Shown piece by piece: positions 16,338-25,317 of a DNA stretch of 48,345 nt. How positions within the stretch are numbered: the stretch's first letter is position 1; each line of letters begins with the position of its first letter. Made by a program: the position numbers and the translations under genes. Source of the stretch: Chloroflexi bacterium OHK40 (lineage in GTDB: Bacteria > Chloroflexota > Chloroflexia > Chloroflexales > Chloroflexaceae). The stretch lies in assembly GCA_004367505.1 (NCBI GenBank), contig SFCB01000269.1, forward strand, positions 1 to 48,345, in the 5' to 3' direction. The notes below the pieces were generated by a model. That model had not been told where the DNA came from, ran no database searches, and worked only from the letters and a program-made list of their open reading frames with translations.

Positions 16338-17716
16338 GGTGCTGGTGGGGGTTCTGAGCGCGGTGCCGGGTGAGCCGGCCAGCAGATGAAGGCGCCCCAG
16401 AGCAGGAGCGCGCCGTAAAGGCGCGGGTAGGCCAGGAGCGCCCGCGGCCAGCCGGCCCACGCGGCATTGTCGAGAAAATAGTTTGGCGTCAGCATCAAGG
16501 CGGCGCCGATCCCGGCGAGCAGCAGCGCCAGGCGCGGGCCCCTGGCCCGATCGATGCCTGTGGCGCCACCCGGGACAGCCTGCCGAACGGCCACCTGTTC
16601 TGCCCGCCCCTGCATGCTCTGTGGGGAAAGGACCCCAGCCAGCACGTCCTTGTGTGCGAGGAGCAGGGCGACGAAGAAAGGCGTGAGCAGCATCACGTAG
16701 TGGTGCTGCTCGCCGGCCGGCTGGGTAGGGACCACGAGACAGAGCATCGCGGCGCCGGCGAGCAACCGTGGCCGGCGCCGCGCACCGGCCAGCGTCGGGA
16801 CGAGCAGCGCGGCTGTGGCGGCAATCCAGAGCGCCGTGGCGATCCCGGGCGCGTGGAGCAGCGGCGCGGGAGTGTACGCGGCATCGAAGACGAAGAGCTG
16901 GCGTAGCAGGCTGGTGAGTGTCTGCAGGGCCGTCACCCCGAAGACCGGGTTCGCGGCCAGGTCACCTACCCGCCCGAAGAGATAAGCCTGCCAGGTGCCG
17001 ACCCCGACCAGCGGGAGCGTGCCCATAAAGCCGGCGCCGGCGAGGGCGGCAGCCCAGAACAGGGCACGCCAACGGCCAGCCACCAGGAGCAAGAGCCAGA
17101 GTGGCGCGCCAGCCAGCTTGGCGAGGGCCAGCAGCGCCAGCGCGGCGCCGCAGAGCCAGTCGCGTCCGCTCACGAAGCCGTAGAGCCATACGGCGTACCA
17201 GAGCGCCATCAGAGTATGCACCTGGGCGTAGCGCAGCTCGGCGTGCAGCGGCCGAAAGAGCGCAACGAGGAGCAACATCAGCGCAACCGTCGCCAGCGTG
17301 GCGCGCCCACCGAGGCTGGCCGCCGAGCGCGCTGCCAGCACACCGATCAGCAGGAGCCAGAGCAGATCCAGCGCCAGCCAGGAGGCCCGGGCCACGGCGG
17401 GCGGGAGCCAGGCCACGGGCAGCATCAGCAGAGCCATGGTTGGGGGCTGATGGCCGTAGATGTCGTTGCGCAGACCCAGCGCCCGCTCCCGCTCCTGAAA
17501 CCACGCGTTGTCGTAGATACGCGCGTCGAGCTCGCCGCTCACCACCAGCCGGGCCGCAGTGTAGTACGAGGCAAAGCCGAAGCTGTCGAACCCGACGGCA
17601 GGCAGCAGCACGCGCGCAAAGAACCACGCCGTCGCTACCATGGCCAGCGCCCAGAGCAGGATGGTACCTGGCGGCCGGCTCAGGCGCCGGGCAACCGTGC
17701 GCGCCGCACTACTCAT
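16334..17716 (-). CDS. GT87 family membrane glycosyltransferase (DUF2029)
   Basis: A 460-residue polytopic protein with about 10-12 helices. The first external loop 'GFDSFGFASYYTAARLVVSGELDARIYD' (Asp44 as presumed catalytic base) followed by 'GHQPPTMALLMLPVAWLP' is the signature of GT87 enzymes, which use polyprenyl-phosphate-mannose-type donors. This places at least one sugar-transfer step outside the membrane. The start ATG at 17716 overlaps the MBL gene's stop by 8 bp. Family assignment is good; the sugar is unknown. Confidence 0.85.
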   Translation of the reverse strand: MSSAARTVARRLSRPPGTILLWALAMVATAWFFARVLLPAVGFDSFGFASYYTAARLVVSGELDARIYDNAWFQERERALGLRNDIYGHQPPTMALLMLPVAWLPPAVARASWLALDLLWLLLIGVLAARSAASLGGRATLATVALMLLLVALFRPLHAELRYAQVHTLMALWYAVWLYGFVSGRDWLCGAALALLALAKLAGAPLWLLLLVAGRWRALFWAAALAGAGFMGTLPLVGVGTWQAYLFGRVGDLAANPVFGVTALQTLTSLLRQLFVFDAAYTPAPLLHAPGIATALWIAATAALLVPTLAGARRRPRLLAGAAMLCLVVPTQPAGEQHHYVMLLTPFFVALLLAHKDVLAGVLSPQSMQGRAEQVAVRQAVPGGATGIDRARGPRLALLLAGIGAALMLTPNYFLDNAAWAGWPRALLAYPRLYGALLLWGAFICWPAHPAPRSEPPPAP

Positions 17717-18590
17717 CGATCAGCCCCTCCTGGACCCAGCCTACGCGCGCCGGGTCGGCCTGGCCGCCCAGTTCGATGTAGACGCTCTCGATGTTCAGCC
17801 GGTGGGGAGCAGCATTCGCCGCCGGTTCGCGAAAGAGCATGCCAGCGCACCGCTCCACCGCCATCTCCAGGCTCCCACCCGCCCGCAGCACCGCAGCCAC
17901 GCGCTCCCGAAGCTCGGCAAGGTAGGCCCGGTCCGCGCTGAGGCGCTCCACAATCGCAGTCGGATCGTCGGTCGGGTTGCCATGGCCGGGCACCAGCGCG
18001 CGCATGGGGAGCCTGGCCAGCCGGGCCAGGCTCTGCTCGTAGGCGTCGAGGCTATCGCTCACAAAGGGGATCTCCACGTCGCTGAGGGTATCGGCGGCCC
18101 AGAGCGCGCCACTGGCCGGCTCAAAAAGCGCCAGCTGGTCGGCCGCGTGCCCGGGGATGTGGATTGCCTGGAAGGCCAGGTCGCCAACTGTCAGGCTGGC
18201 GCCGTCGCCGAGCAGCGTCGTGATCACCGGGGGCGTGAAGGGCGCCTCGCGTCCATAGCCGAAGCGCTGCTCCCAACGGCCGATCATTCGCAGCGTGGGC
18301 TCCTGCTGAGCGGCAAGTGTGGCGGCGAAGCTGGTGTGGGCGGCTACCGGCACGCCGGGGAGGCGCTCGGGTCCGAGGATGTGATCCCAGTGGCTATGCG
18401 TGAGCAGCACCAGCTCGACACGCGCGCCCAGGCTGGCCGCCAGATCGGCTGCTGCGGCGACATCATCGGGGTGCGGGCCGGGATCGATCAGCGCGGCGGA
18501 GCCGGCGCTGACGATCAGGCCGGCGTTGTAGTGCATCGATCGGCTCGGCAGAACCCACAGGCTGGCGTTGAGCTTTATCGGCCCTGGCAT
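17709..18590 (-). CDS. MBL-fold metallo-hydrolase
   Basis: A 293-residue metallo-beta-lactamase-fold protein. Metal ligands are visible as His65-x-His67-x-Asp69-His70 ('THSHWDH'), His148 ('IPGH'), Asp167 ('WAADTL') and His203 ('VPGHG'), a full dinuclear set of the glyoxalase II-like type. The C-terminal ~80 residues form a helical tail. The ATG at 18590 is chosen (GAGGAG just upstream) over GTG at 18593. It sits mid-operon between glycosyltransferases. A hydrolytic step on a glycan precursor or thioester is possible, but nothing in the sequence names the substrate. Confidence 0.88.
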   Translation of the reverse strand: MPGPIKLNASLWVLPSRSMHYNAGLIVSAGSAALIDPGPHPDDVAAAADLAASLGARVELVLLTHSHWDHILGPERLPGVPVAAHTSFAATLAAQQEPTLRMIGRWEQRFGYGREAPFTPPVITTLLGDGASLTVGDLAFQAIHIPGHAADQLALFEPASGALWAADTLSDVEIPFVSDSLDAYEQSLARLARLPMRALVPGHGNPTDDPTAIVERLSADRAYLAELRERVAAVLRAGGSLEMAVERCAGMLFREPAANAAPHRLNIESVYIELGGQADPARVGWVQEGLIDE

Positions 18591-18641
18591 CACTCTCCTC
18601 CGGTGAAAACCTCAGACTCAGGTCGGCCTGGCGTGGGCGGT

Positions 18642-18674
18642 GGCCGTCCCTGGTGCCGAACGCTACGGACGGCC
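18642..18674. other. Intercistronic hairpin
   Basis: GGCCGTCC (18642-18649) and GGACGGCC (18667-18674) form a perfect 8-bp stem with a 17-nt loop in the 88-bp gap between the GT4 and MBL genes. There is no U-run. It may affect mRNA stability. Confidence 0.4.
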
Positions 18675-18678
18675 CCGA

Positions 18679-19785
18679 TCATCGAGGCGTCCCGTAGAGC
18701 TGCTCAAACTGGCGTGCCGTCCATGCGGCGTCGTGGGCGCGGGCCCATTGCCGGGCGCTTCGGCCAAGGGCCTCGCGGCACGGCGGGTCGGTCAGGGTCA
18801 TCACAATCGCCCGCCCGAGCGCCGCCGGGTCGCCCGGGGGCACGGCAACGGCTGCCTCCGGGGCAAGCTCGGCGACCAGCCCCACCGCTGTGCCGACGGT
18901 GGGGGTAGCGGCCGAGGCGGCTTCGCACACCGCCACGCCCTGGCTTTCGTGGTAGGAGGCCTGGAGGTAGAGGTGAGCACGGCGCGCGAGCGCCAGCGCC
19001 TCGCTGTGAGGGCGCCAGCCGTGGAAGCGTACAGCCTTGCCAAGGCCCAGCCCCGCCGCCAGCCGGTGAGCGGTGCCGTCGAGCACGTCCTGCCCTACCC
19101 AATCCAGCGTGAAGGGCTCAGCGCAACCGGTGCGCGCCCGCAGCTCCCCACGCGCTAGCGCCAGTGCCCGCAGGAGCACCTCAGGACCCTTGACCCGATT
19201 GATACTGGCGACGGTCAGCAACTGCCAGGGCGGGCCAGGTGGCCGCGCGGCCGTAGCACCATCCACGAGCGCCGCGCCCAGCGGCACCAGGCGGGCATCG
19301 CGCCGGCGGGCCAGCAGCGGGCCGAGGGCATAGCGGCTGCCGGCGGTCACCACGTGGGACCGACCGAGGGCCAGGGCCGTGTGCGCGCGCTGCCGGGCAC
19401 TGAGGCGCCCGCCGTAGCCGATCTGCGGCAGCCTCACCAGCTCACCCCCTCCGAGGCTGGCTACCAGCGGCACCCCCAGCGTTGCGCCGGCCAGCAGGCC
19501 GAGGGTGCTGGTGGTGCCGAGCCAGAAGCTATGCAGTAGCTGTGGCTGGAAGCCGCGCAGGCCCCCCAGCAGGCGGGCGAGGCGCCGCCCGAGGGACGCC
19601 CGGCCGAGGCAGACCACCCGGGCGCCGCGCAGCTCGTAACTGGTCGGCGCATCACCTTGCTCAAGGGCGGCAACGAGCAACTCGTGGCGCGTGGCCAGCT
19701 CGCCGATCAGATCGAGGAGCGCCGGGATCACCAGGTGAACCCCGTCCTGGCCGACACCCCCCGGGACGATCAGGGCGATGCGCAT
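18679..19785 (-). CDS. Glycosyltransferase family 4 protein
   Basis: A 368-residue GT-B fold protein. The N-terminal Rossmann half begins MRIALIVPGGVGQDGVHLV. The C-terminal nucleotide-sugar half has 'LLTVASINRVKGPEVLLRALALA', the GT4 donor-binding strand, and 'ESQGVAVCEAASAATPTVGTAVG', the E(x7)E region. It overlaps the upstream GT4 gene by 16 bp. It is cytosolic, with no membrane helices. As a retaining transferase it would add a sugar to a lipid-linked acceptor; donor and acceptor are unknown. Confidence 0.88.
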   Translation of the reverse strand: MRIALIVPGGVGQDGVHLVIPALLDLIGELATRHELLVAALEQGDAPTSYELRGARVVCLGRASLGRRLARLLGGLRGFQPQLLHSFWLGTTSTLGLLAGATLGVPLVASLGGGELVRLPQIGYGGRLSARQRAHTALALGRSHVVTAGSRYALGPLLARRRDARLVPLGAALVDGATAARPPGPPWQLLTVASINRVKGPEVLLRALALARGELRARTGCAEPFTLDWVGQDVLDGTAHRLAAGLGLGKAVRFHGWRPHSEALALARRAHLYLQASYHESQGVAVCEAASAATPTVGTAVGLVAELAPEAAVAVPPGDPAALGRAIVMTLTDPPCREALGRSARQWARAHDAAWTARQFEQLYGTPR

Positions 19786-20909
19786 ACTCGCCTCACAAGA
19801 TCGGCATAGGCGGCGTAGGCAGCGCGGCCCACGGCCTCCCAGCTCAGCACGCGCTCGAAGCGGTCGCGCGCCGCCTCACGCTCACGGTCCAGGTTCCGGC
19901 GCGCCACCGCCACGATTGCGCGCGCGCAGGCCTCGGCATCGCCAGGGGGCCAGTGCGCGCCAACGGCTCCCCCCGTGACTGCGCGAAAGGCGGGGATATC
20001 GGTGATCACTGGCGGCAGGCCACAGGCCAGGGCCTCGATCAGCGCGAAGCCCCCCCCTTCGCGGTGGCTCCCGAGCACGAAGAGGTCGGCTGCGGCGTAA
20101 TAATCGGGGAGCTGGCACTGGGGCAAACGGCCCAGCAGCGCAACCCGTCCGGCCAGATCGGGCTGCGCGATCCGCCGCTGGACGGCCCCAAGGAGCTCTT
20201 CGCTCCCGTAGATCATCGTGAGCCTGGCACCAGGCAGCTGTGGGAGCGCGCGGGCCAGGCCCTCAAGCACCGTGAGTGGGTCCTTCACTGGGTGCAGGCG
20301 CCCAACCCAGAGCAGGGCCGGCTCGCCGGTCAGCCGCACAGGCACCCGCGCTGGCGCCCGCAGGGTTGTGCTGGCTTCGAGCACCGGATACACGGGCTGG
20401 TGAGGGCGAATGATCCCGGCGGCACGCCAGGGCCGGGCCAGCTCCGTCGACGTAAACAGGAAGCCATCAGCTGCGGCGAGCCCGAGGCGGGCCAGGGCCA
20501 GATGTGCAGCCCCGCGAAGCCCGTGGGGTGCGGGCGGATCGCCGGCATGATGCTGCACCACCAGTGCCACCCGTGGGGGCAGGGCTGCCCGCAGCGCGCG
20601 AGCTTGCAGCGGGAAGATCTGCCCCTGAAGATGCGCCACATCCGGGCCAACCGCCGCGACGGCCCGGTGAAGCCGCCGGGGGATGTGCCAGGTACGGGGC
20701 AACTGGCGGCGGCCATCGCGCACGAACTGGTAGCGCACCGACCCGATCTGCATGGCCGTATCGTCGTAAAAGCGCTGCACAACCGTCACCCTGGCGCCTG
20801 CGGCGGCCAGCGCCTCAGCCCAGTCGCGAAGAGCGTAGAAGCGCTCGATCAGCGCGTGGGGGCCGGGCACATGGGCTGGGAGCGGGTAGCTGACGATCGC
20901 GACGTGCAT
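19770..20909 (-). CDS. Glycosyltransferase family 4 protein
   Basis: A 379-residue GT-B protein. Its N-terminus MHVAIVSYPLPAHVPGPHAL resembles glycogen/capsule GT4 enzymes. 'ALLWVGRLHPVKDPLTVLEGLARAL' and 'EGGGFALIEALACGLPPVITDIPAF' are the classic GT4 donor-site motifs, with the catalytic-region Glu pair. It lies 3 bp downstream of the nucleotidyltransferase gene and overlaps the next GT4 gene, so the three are likely co-translated. It probably performs another sugar addition in the same pathway. Confidence 0.9.
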   Translation of the reverse strand: MHVAIVSYPLPAHVPGPHALIERFYALRDWAEALAAAGARVTVVQRFYDDTAMQIGSVRYQFVRDGRRQLPRTWHIPRRLHRAVAAVGPDVAHLQGQIFPLQARALRAALPPRVALVVQHHAGDPPAPHGLRGAAHLALARLGLAAADGFLFTSTELARPWRAAGIIRPHQPVYPVLEASTTLRAPARVPVRLTGEPALLWVGRLHPVKDPLTVLEGLARALPQLPGARLTMIYGSEELLGAVQRRIAQPDLAGRVALLGRLPQCQLPDYYAAADLFVLGSHREGGGFALIEALACGLPPVITDIPAFRAVTGGAVGAHWPPGDAEACARAIVAVARRNLDREREAARDRFERVLSWEAVGRAAYAAYADLVRRVCASP

Positions 20910-20912
20910 AGC

Positions 20913-22175
20913 TTACTCCCGCACGCGCTGGCGCTCACGCCCCAACGCGGCCCGCAGCGCCCATCCGGCGGTATGGCCGGCGTGGCGCGCATAGGCGCCC
21001 GGCAGGCCACCGGCGGCCGAGGGGTAGCGCTGGCGCAACTCGGCGGGTGCCGGCAGTGCCACTCGCAGCAGCGCGCCGAGCCACTCGGCCCCGGGCCGGT
21101 ACCAGGCGAGCTTGAAGGCGGGCGAAGCCTCGCGCCGGTCGCAGAGCGACACCTGGCTGGGCGTCGTGTGGGCCAGCATGGCGCGGAGCGCTGCGGGCGT
21201 CTCGCGGGCCAGTCGCTCGCGCACGATCGGGGGCGCCAACGGGCCAAACAGGCGCTCAGCCAGGGCCAGTGGGGCATAGAGCAGGCGCGCCTCGCCGGCC
21301 CGCAGCGCATCATCGACGAGCCACTCCCAGCCGGCATCGCTCAGGTACGGCGCCACAAGCGCCAGATCGTAGAGCTGCACAGCCCGGAGGCGCCGGTTCA
21401 CAATATTGTGGCAGGTGTGGATCAGCAGGTGCAGCAGCAGCGCCTCGGGAGCCGGGGCCAGGCCAACGGCACCCCCAAACGCGCGCTCGCTGGCACCCGC
21501 CCGGAGCGCGGGGGTAATATCGTAGGCGATCGCGCGGAGCCGCTCGCCGACCGCAGTATGCACCTCGACCCCACGGGGGTTATCGGGGTGCTCACCATCC
21601 CAGGAGACCACCCGGGGCTCGCCGCGGATGTACACACGGTGGCGGGGCGTCTGCTCGCCAGGCCGATAGCCGAGTGCCAGCATCACGCGGTGGAGCCGCT
21701 CCACCGCTTCGGGGCGCACGAGCAGATCCAGGTCGGCCATGGGGCGCAAGGCCGGGTCGGGGTAGTAGTGCTCCACAAGCACGGCCCCCTTGAGCGGGAG
21801 CAACTCGACTCCGGCATGGGCCGCCCCATCCAGGATCGCGGCAAGGTCAGCCCGCATCAGTGCGACTCGTTGCCCATTCAGGGCCAGTTGCTCGGCGCAG
21901 TAGGCGCGCAACTCGGGCGCGAGGGCCAGCCATGCGGCGGTGCCTTCCAGGCGCGCGGCGAGCAGCGGGGCAACACCATGGACCAGGGCGGCACGGCGGG
22001 CGTCCGCCCACTCCCCCAGGCCCCAGGCGGCTGTCTCGCGTGAGATCCTGGTGGCGGCATCAGCACCCAGCCACGCGACCACTGCATCGGCCACACCAGG
22101 AGCCGGCGAAGCACCCCTCAGCGCCTCGGGCCCAGGACTGACCTCAACCTCATGCATTGCGAGATTTTCAGACAC
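20913..22175 (-). CDS. PF14907-type nucleotidyltransferase family protein
   Basis: A 420-residue protein with the polymerase-beta-like fold of the 'uncharacterised nucleotidyltransferase' family: 'PLKGAVLVEHYYPDPALRPMADLDLLV' has PLKGA at 127-131 and the metal-binding DLDLLV at 148-153. The C-terminal ~250 residues are helical, with 'LLHLLIHTCHN'. Family members occur in polysaccharide and RiPP loci, often near HprK-like proteins, as here; their reaction is not settled. No ATG has a ribosome-binding site. GTG at 22175 follows GAGAGG at 8 nt, so it is preferred over TTG at 22193 or ATG at 22157. Confidence 0.78.
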   Translation of the reverse strand: MSENLAMHEVEVSPGPEALRGASPAPGVADAVVAWLGADAATRISRETAAWGLGEWADARRAALVHGVAPLLAARLEGTAAWLALAPELRAYCAEQLALNGQRVALMRADLAAILDGAAHAGVELLPLKGAVLVEHYYPDPALRPMADLDLLVRPEAVERLHRVMLALGYRPGEQTPRHRVYIRGEPRVVSWDGEHPDNPRGVEVHTAVGERLRAIAYDITPALRAGASERAFGGAVGLAPAPEALLLHLLIHTCHNIVNRRLRAVQLYDLALVAPYLSDAGWEWLVDDALRAGEARLLYAPLALAERLFGPLAPPIVRERLARETPAALRAMLAHTTPSQVSLCDRREASPAFKLAWYRPGAEWLGALLRVALPAPAELRQRYPSAAGGLPGAYARHAGHTAGWALRAALGRERQRVRE

Positions 22176-22262
22176 AGCTGTGGCCTCTCTCAACCATCCT
22201 CTTGTCCTACCGGGCAGCCATGCGCCAGAGCGGGCACGAACCGTCGTGCAAGAGCAACGATT

Positions 22263-22313
22263 GAGCCGCGAGCGGAGCGCTCCAGCGCATCAGGACCGCC
22301 CCGCTCGCGGCTC
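22263..22313. other. Large perfect hairpin within the glycan operon
   Basis: GAGCCGCGAGCGG (22263-22275) and CCGCTCGCGGCTC (22301-22313) form a 13-bp perfect stem with a 25-nt loop in the 151-bp gap between a GT4 gene and the nucleotidyltransferase gene. No U-run follows on the minus strand. It could be an mRNA-processing or attenuation point that sets different expression of the upstream and downstream parts of the operon. Confidence 0.6.
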
Positions 22314-22326
22314 CCCGGTTCCCGCA

Positions 22327-23463
22327 TCAGACCGAGGCCAGCCGCCCGGCGGGTTGGGCGGCGGCGACACGATAGACGGCAAGCGTCTCACGGGCGGTGC
22401 GCTGCCACGAGAAGTCCCGGGCCCGTGCCAGGCCAGCGGCCCGCAACCGCCGGCGCAGCCCCTCGTCGGTGAGCAAGCGCTCCAAGCCATCGCGGATCGA
22501 GGCGATATCGCGCGGGTCCACAGTCAGAGCAGCATCGCCAGCCACCTCGGTAAGGGCGGCGGTCGCGGAGATCAGCGTGGGCGTCCCACAAGCCAGCGCC
22601 TCGATCACCGGCAGGCCAAAGCCCTCCGCGAGTGAGGGGAAGGCAAACACATCGGCGGCGCCAAAGATCCCCGGCAGATCGGCGCGCGGCACATAGCCCG
22701 TGAAGATCACGTCCTCGGCGCAGCCGAGCTGGCTAGCCTCGGCGTAGATCGCCCGGTACTGCCACCCGGGCGCCCCGACGAGCACGAGCTGCTGAGCCAC
22801 CAGACCACGGGCGCGCAACGCCCCCCAGGCCCGAATGAGGCGCACGAGATTCTTGCGCGGCTCCAGGGTACCGACAAACAACACGTAGCGCTCGGGCAGG
22901 CCATGCGCGGCGCGAACTCGCCGACGCTCCTCGGCGGAGGTGGGCCGGAAGATCGGCGCCGCCGCCTCGGGGATCACCACCACGCGCTCGGCGGGCACTC
23001 GCAGTAGCCGCACCAGATCGTTGCGCGCAGCGTTCGAGACGGTAATCACCCGGGCGGCGCGGCGGGCCACCAGGGGCACCAGCGGACGCACAAGCAACTG
23101 CTTGCGCAACGGGTGGTGGCGCGGCATCAAACTGAGCGTCATGTCGTGGATCGTCACCACGTAGGGGCACGGGCTATCCAGAGGGCCCAGCGAGTTCGGG
23201 AAATGGCAGAGGTCGGGCCGGGTAGCCCGAAGCTGGCGGGGCAAGAGCAGCTGCATCCAGAGCATGCGGTTGGGGAAGGGGCGCCAGAGATCACGTACAC
23301 GTGGGAGCTGGCCCAGGTGGTCCCGGTGATGCGATCGGTTTGCGAGCAACAGATACTCGTGGGCCTCCTCAGCCGCAGCGAGGCCCTGGAGCAACTCCAG
23401 CGTGTAGGTGCCGATCCCCGAGGGTCGCTCTCCGACGGCGGTGATCTCATAGCCAATTCGCAT
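22327..23463 (-). CDS. Glycosyltransferase family 4 (GT4) protein
   Basis: A 378-residue GT-B protein. 'MRIGYEITAVGERPSGIGTYTLELLQGLA' at the start is typical of GT4 mannosyl/rhamnosyl-type enzymes. 'VLFVGTLEPRKNLVRLIRAWGAL' and 'EGFGLPVIEALACGTPTLIS' are the donor-binding motifs. The ATG at 23463 is chosen because it begins this conserved N-terminus, follows a GGTAAGG-like site, and lies 7 bp after the ligase stop. It is the second gene of the operon. Confidence 0.92.
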   Translation of the reverse strand: MRIGYEITAVGERPSGIGTYTLELLQGLAAAEEAHEYLLLANRSHHRDHLGQLPRVRDLWRPFPNRMLWMQLLLPRQLRATRPDLCHFPNSLGPLDSPCPYVVTIHDMTLSLMPRHHPLRKQLLVRPLVPLVARRAARVITVSNAARNDLVRLLRVPAERVVVIPEAAAPIFRPTSAEERRRVRAAHGLPERYVLFVGTLEPRKNLVRLIRAWGALRARGLVAQQLVLVGAPGWQYRAIYAEASQLGCAEDVIFTGYVPRADLPGIFGAADVFAFPSLAEGFGLPVIEALACGTPTLISATAALTEVAGDAALTVDPRDIASIRDGLERLLTDEGLRRRLRAAGLARARDFSWQRTARETLAVYRVAAAQPAGRLASV

Positions 23464-23470
23464 AAGTGCC

Positions 23471-25291
23471 TTACCCCGATCGTGCGTGCTTCCATGAGTT
23501 CGTGCTCCGGCCCCCACCTGAATCTACGTCTGGTCCTCCGGCACCAGCCCCGCCCAGCATGCCGAGCAGCGTCCAGAACAGCCCGTAGGTCGGGGTGAAG
23601 GCCAGAAACACATCGAGAGCGCCATGGAGCATAAAGGCGGCGACCCCGAGCAGCGCCCCGGCGAGCACGTCGTTCGCCAGCGCGCCACGCGGCAGTGCCT
23701 GCAAGCCCATCCAGAACCCCGCACCAACCATCCCAAGAAAGGCCAGCAGGCCCGCGACCCCGGCCCCGGTGAGCAACTCGAGGTAGAGATTGTTGGTATG
23801 TACGCGGGCATCGAACACCTGGAGCCCGAGGCGCGGGCCGTACACGTGGCGAAAGACATCGGGACCGATCCCGAGCAATGGCCGCTCGCTCCAGAGCTCA
23901 AGCGCCACCAGCCAGAGCTCGCGGCGACCAGGGGGGCCAGGCTGAGGGGCAATCACCCTGGGGGTGCTAGCAGGCTCAGCAGGCGGAGGCGCAACCCCCG
24001 GCGCCGGGCTTCCACCCACCTCCACCGTGAGCCGGGCCGGCGCAACTCCCATCTGGCTGAACCAGCCACGACCGATATACTCGCGCAGGAGATCCCACGC
24101 CAGCACATAGCGCCCCGGTCTGTCCGGCGCCTGCACCGTCGCGGTGAGCGTCACCGTCGCCCCGGGCGCCACGGGATGCGGAAGCTCGGTGCGCACGCCC
24201 TCGAAGCGCACCACCGCCCCGGTCTCCGCATCGAGCCAGTGGTAAGCCAGCCGCACCGGTCGCAATCCCGTGTGCTGCCACGTGAGCCGCCCGTTGTTCG
24301 TAAGGGCAATCGGAACGGCGCGCCGCTCGTTGGGCGCCATTGGTGCCACGGGCGAGGGCTGGTAGATCGCGCCATACCAGCGCGCCACATCGGGCTCGGT
24401 CACCCGCAGCCTGAAGGTCGGGCTGGCAACGGCCAGGCCCAGGCCCAGCGCCGCGAGCCCCGCACCAGCCAGCCCCGCGTAGCGCCCGGCCCTGGGCCCC
24501 AGGGCCCGCCACGCCACCAGCGGCGTGAGTACCAGCAGTGCGCTGGTAGTCAGCAGGGCGGCGCGGCTGTAGGTGAGCAGCGTGGCGAGGAGTAGGAGCG
24601 GGGGCAGCACAAAACGCGCGGCCCTGGCAAGCAGGGAGCGCCCGGCCCACCCCCCGATCGCGACGAGCACGCTCAACGGCAGTAGCGCCTCGAAGTACTG
24701 GGCCGCCGTGTTCGCGTAGCTGAAGGTCGCGCTCAACCGCAGCAGGCCACCCATGTACGTACTCTCGGTCTTGAACGGCGCGAGGGCTGCCATCACGCGC
24801 GGAGCCTCGCTCAGCTCCAGCAGGCCGAGGGCCGCGCTCACACCCGCGCCGCCCAGGAGCGCGCCGGCGAAGAGCCTGGCGCCCCCCATCTGGCGCAGCG
24901 TATCGGCGAGGCAGAGCGCGAAGGCGGCGCCCTGAGCCTGCCGCAGGGCAAATTTCAGCGCCCCGAGGCGCTGCTCGGTCGCCAGTGCGGCGCTCAGCAG
25001 CAACAGGCCCACAACCAGCGCGCTACCGACGAGCAGCCAGCGCGGCAGATCGGGCCATCGCTGCTCAACACCCAGCACCAACGCCCAGAGGCCGAGGGGC
25101 AGCAGCAGCAGCAACTCGACATTGGTGAGCGTGATCGGCCCAGCCGCGAAGCCGGCAGCCAGCTCGAAGGGGAGGGCTGCCAGGGCCAGCGCCAGGCTCG
25201 TGCGCAGCACTGCGCGCAATGGCGACGGAGGTCGTCTGGTCATGCGCTCAGGAACGACGCGGGTCGCCCGTAGACCACCGTGGGTCGGCAT
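23471..25291 (-). CDS. O-antigen ligase-like (Wzy_C) membrane protein with an inserted Ig-like domain
   Basis: A 606-residue polytopic protein with ~11 helices. The core 'LSATFSYANTAAQYFEALLPLSV', 'LLTYSRAALLTTSALL' and the late loop 'RPLLGIGPDVFRHVYGP...VHTNNLYLELLTGAGVAGLL' are the hallmark blocks of O-antigen ligase/polymerase proteins, which join lipid-linked glycans outside the membrane. Between helices, residues ~310-426 form an inserted domain of NBR1/NEW-like Ig style ('LTNNGRLTW' near its start, 'PGRYVLAWDLLREY' and 'GWFSQMGV' near its end), followed by a Pro-rich linker to ~455. It is first in the operon, 20 nt after the predicted transcription start. The start is 25291 or possibly ATG 25243. 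Confidence 0.85.
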   Translation of the reverse strand: MPTHGGLRATRVVPERMTRRPPSPLRAVLRTSLALALAALPFELAAGFAAGPITLTNVELLLLLPLGLWALVLGVEQRWPDLPRWLLVGSALVVGLLLLSAALATEQRLGALKFALRQAQGAAFALCLADTLRQMGGARLFAGALLGGAGVSAALGLLELSEAPRVMAALAPFKTESTYMGGLLRLSATFSYANTAAQYFEALLPLSVLVAIGGWAGRSLLARAARFVLPPLLLLATLLTYSRAALLTTSALLVLTPLVAWRALGPRAGRYAGLAGAGLAALGLGLAVASPTFRLRVTEPDVARWYGAIYQPSPVAPMAPNERRAVPIALTNNGRLTWQHTGLRPVRLAYHWLDAETGAVVRFEGVRTELPHPVAPGATVTLTATVQAPDRPGRYVLAWDLLREYIGRGWFSQMGVAPARLTVEVGGSPAPGVAPPPAEPASTPRVIAPQPGPPGRRELWLVALELWSERPLLGIGPDVFRHVYGPRLGLQVFDARVHTNNLYLELLTGAGVAGLLAFLGMVGAGFWMGLQALPRGALANDVLAGALLGVAAFMLHGALDVFLAFTPTYGLFWTLLGMLGGAGAGGPDVDSGGGRSTNSWKHARSG

Positions 25292-25317
25292 ACTTCAGGG
25301 TTTCGTAGGTACCAGGC

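Noticed and set aside
19482-22043. 853-codon plus-strand frame
   Set aside because: Antisense to three genes with GT4 and nucleotidyltransferase motifs; composition rich in Arg/Pro/Gly/His, typical of a GC-rich shadow.
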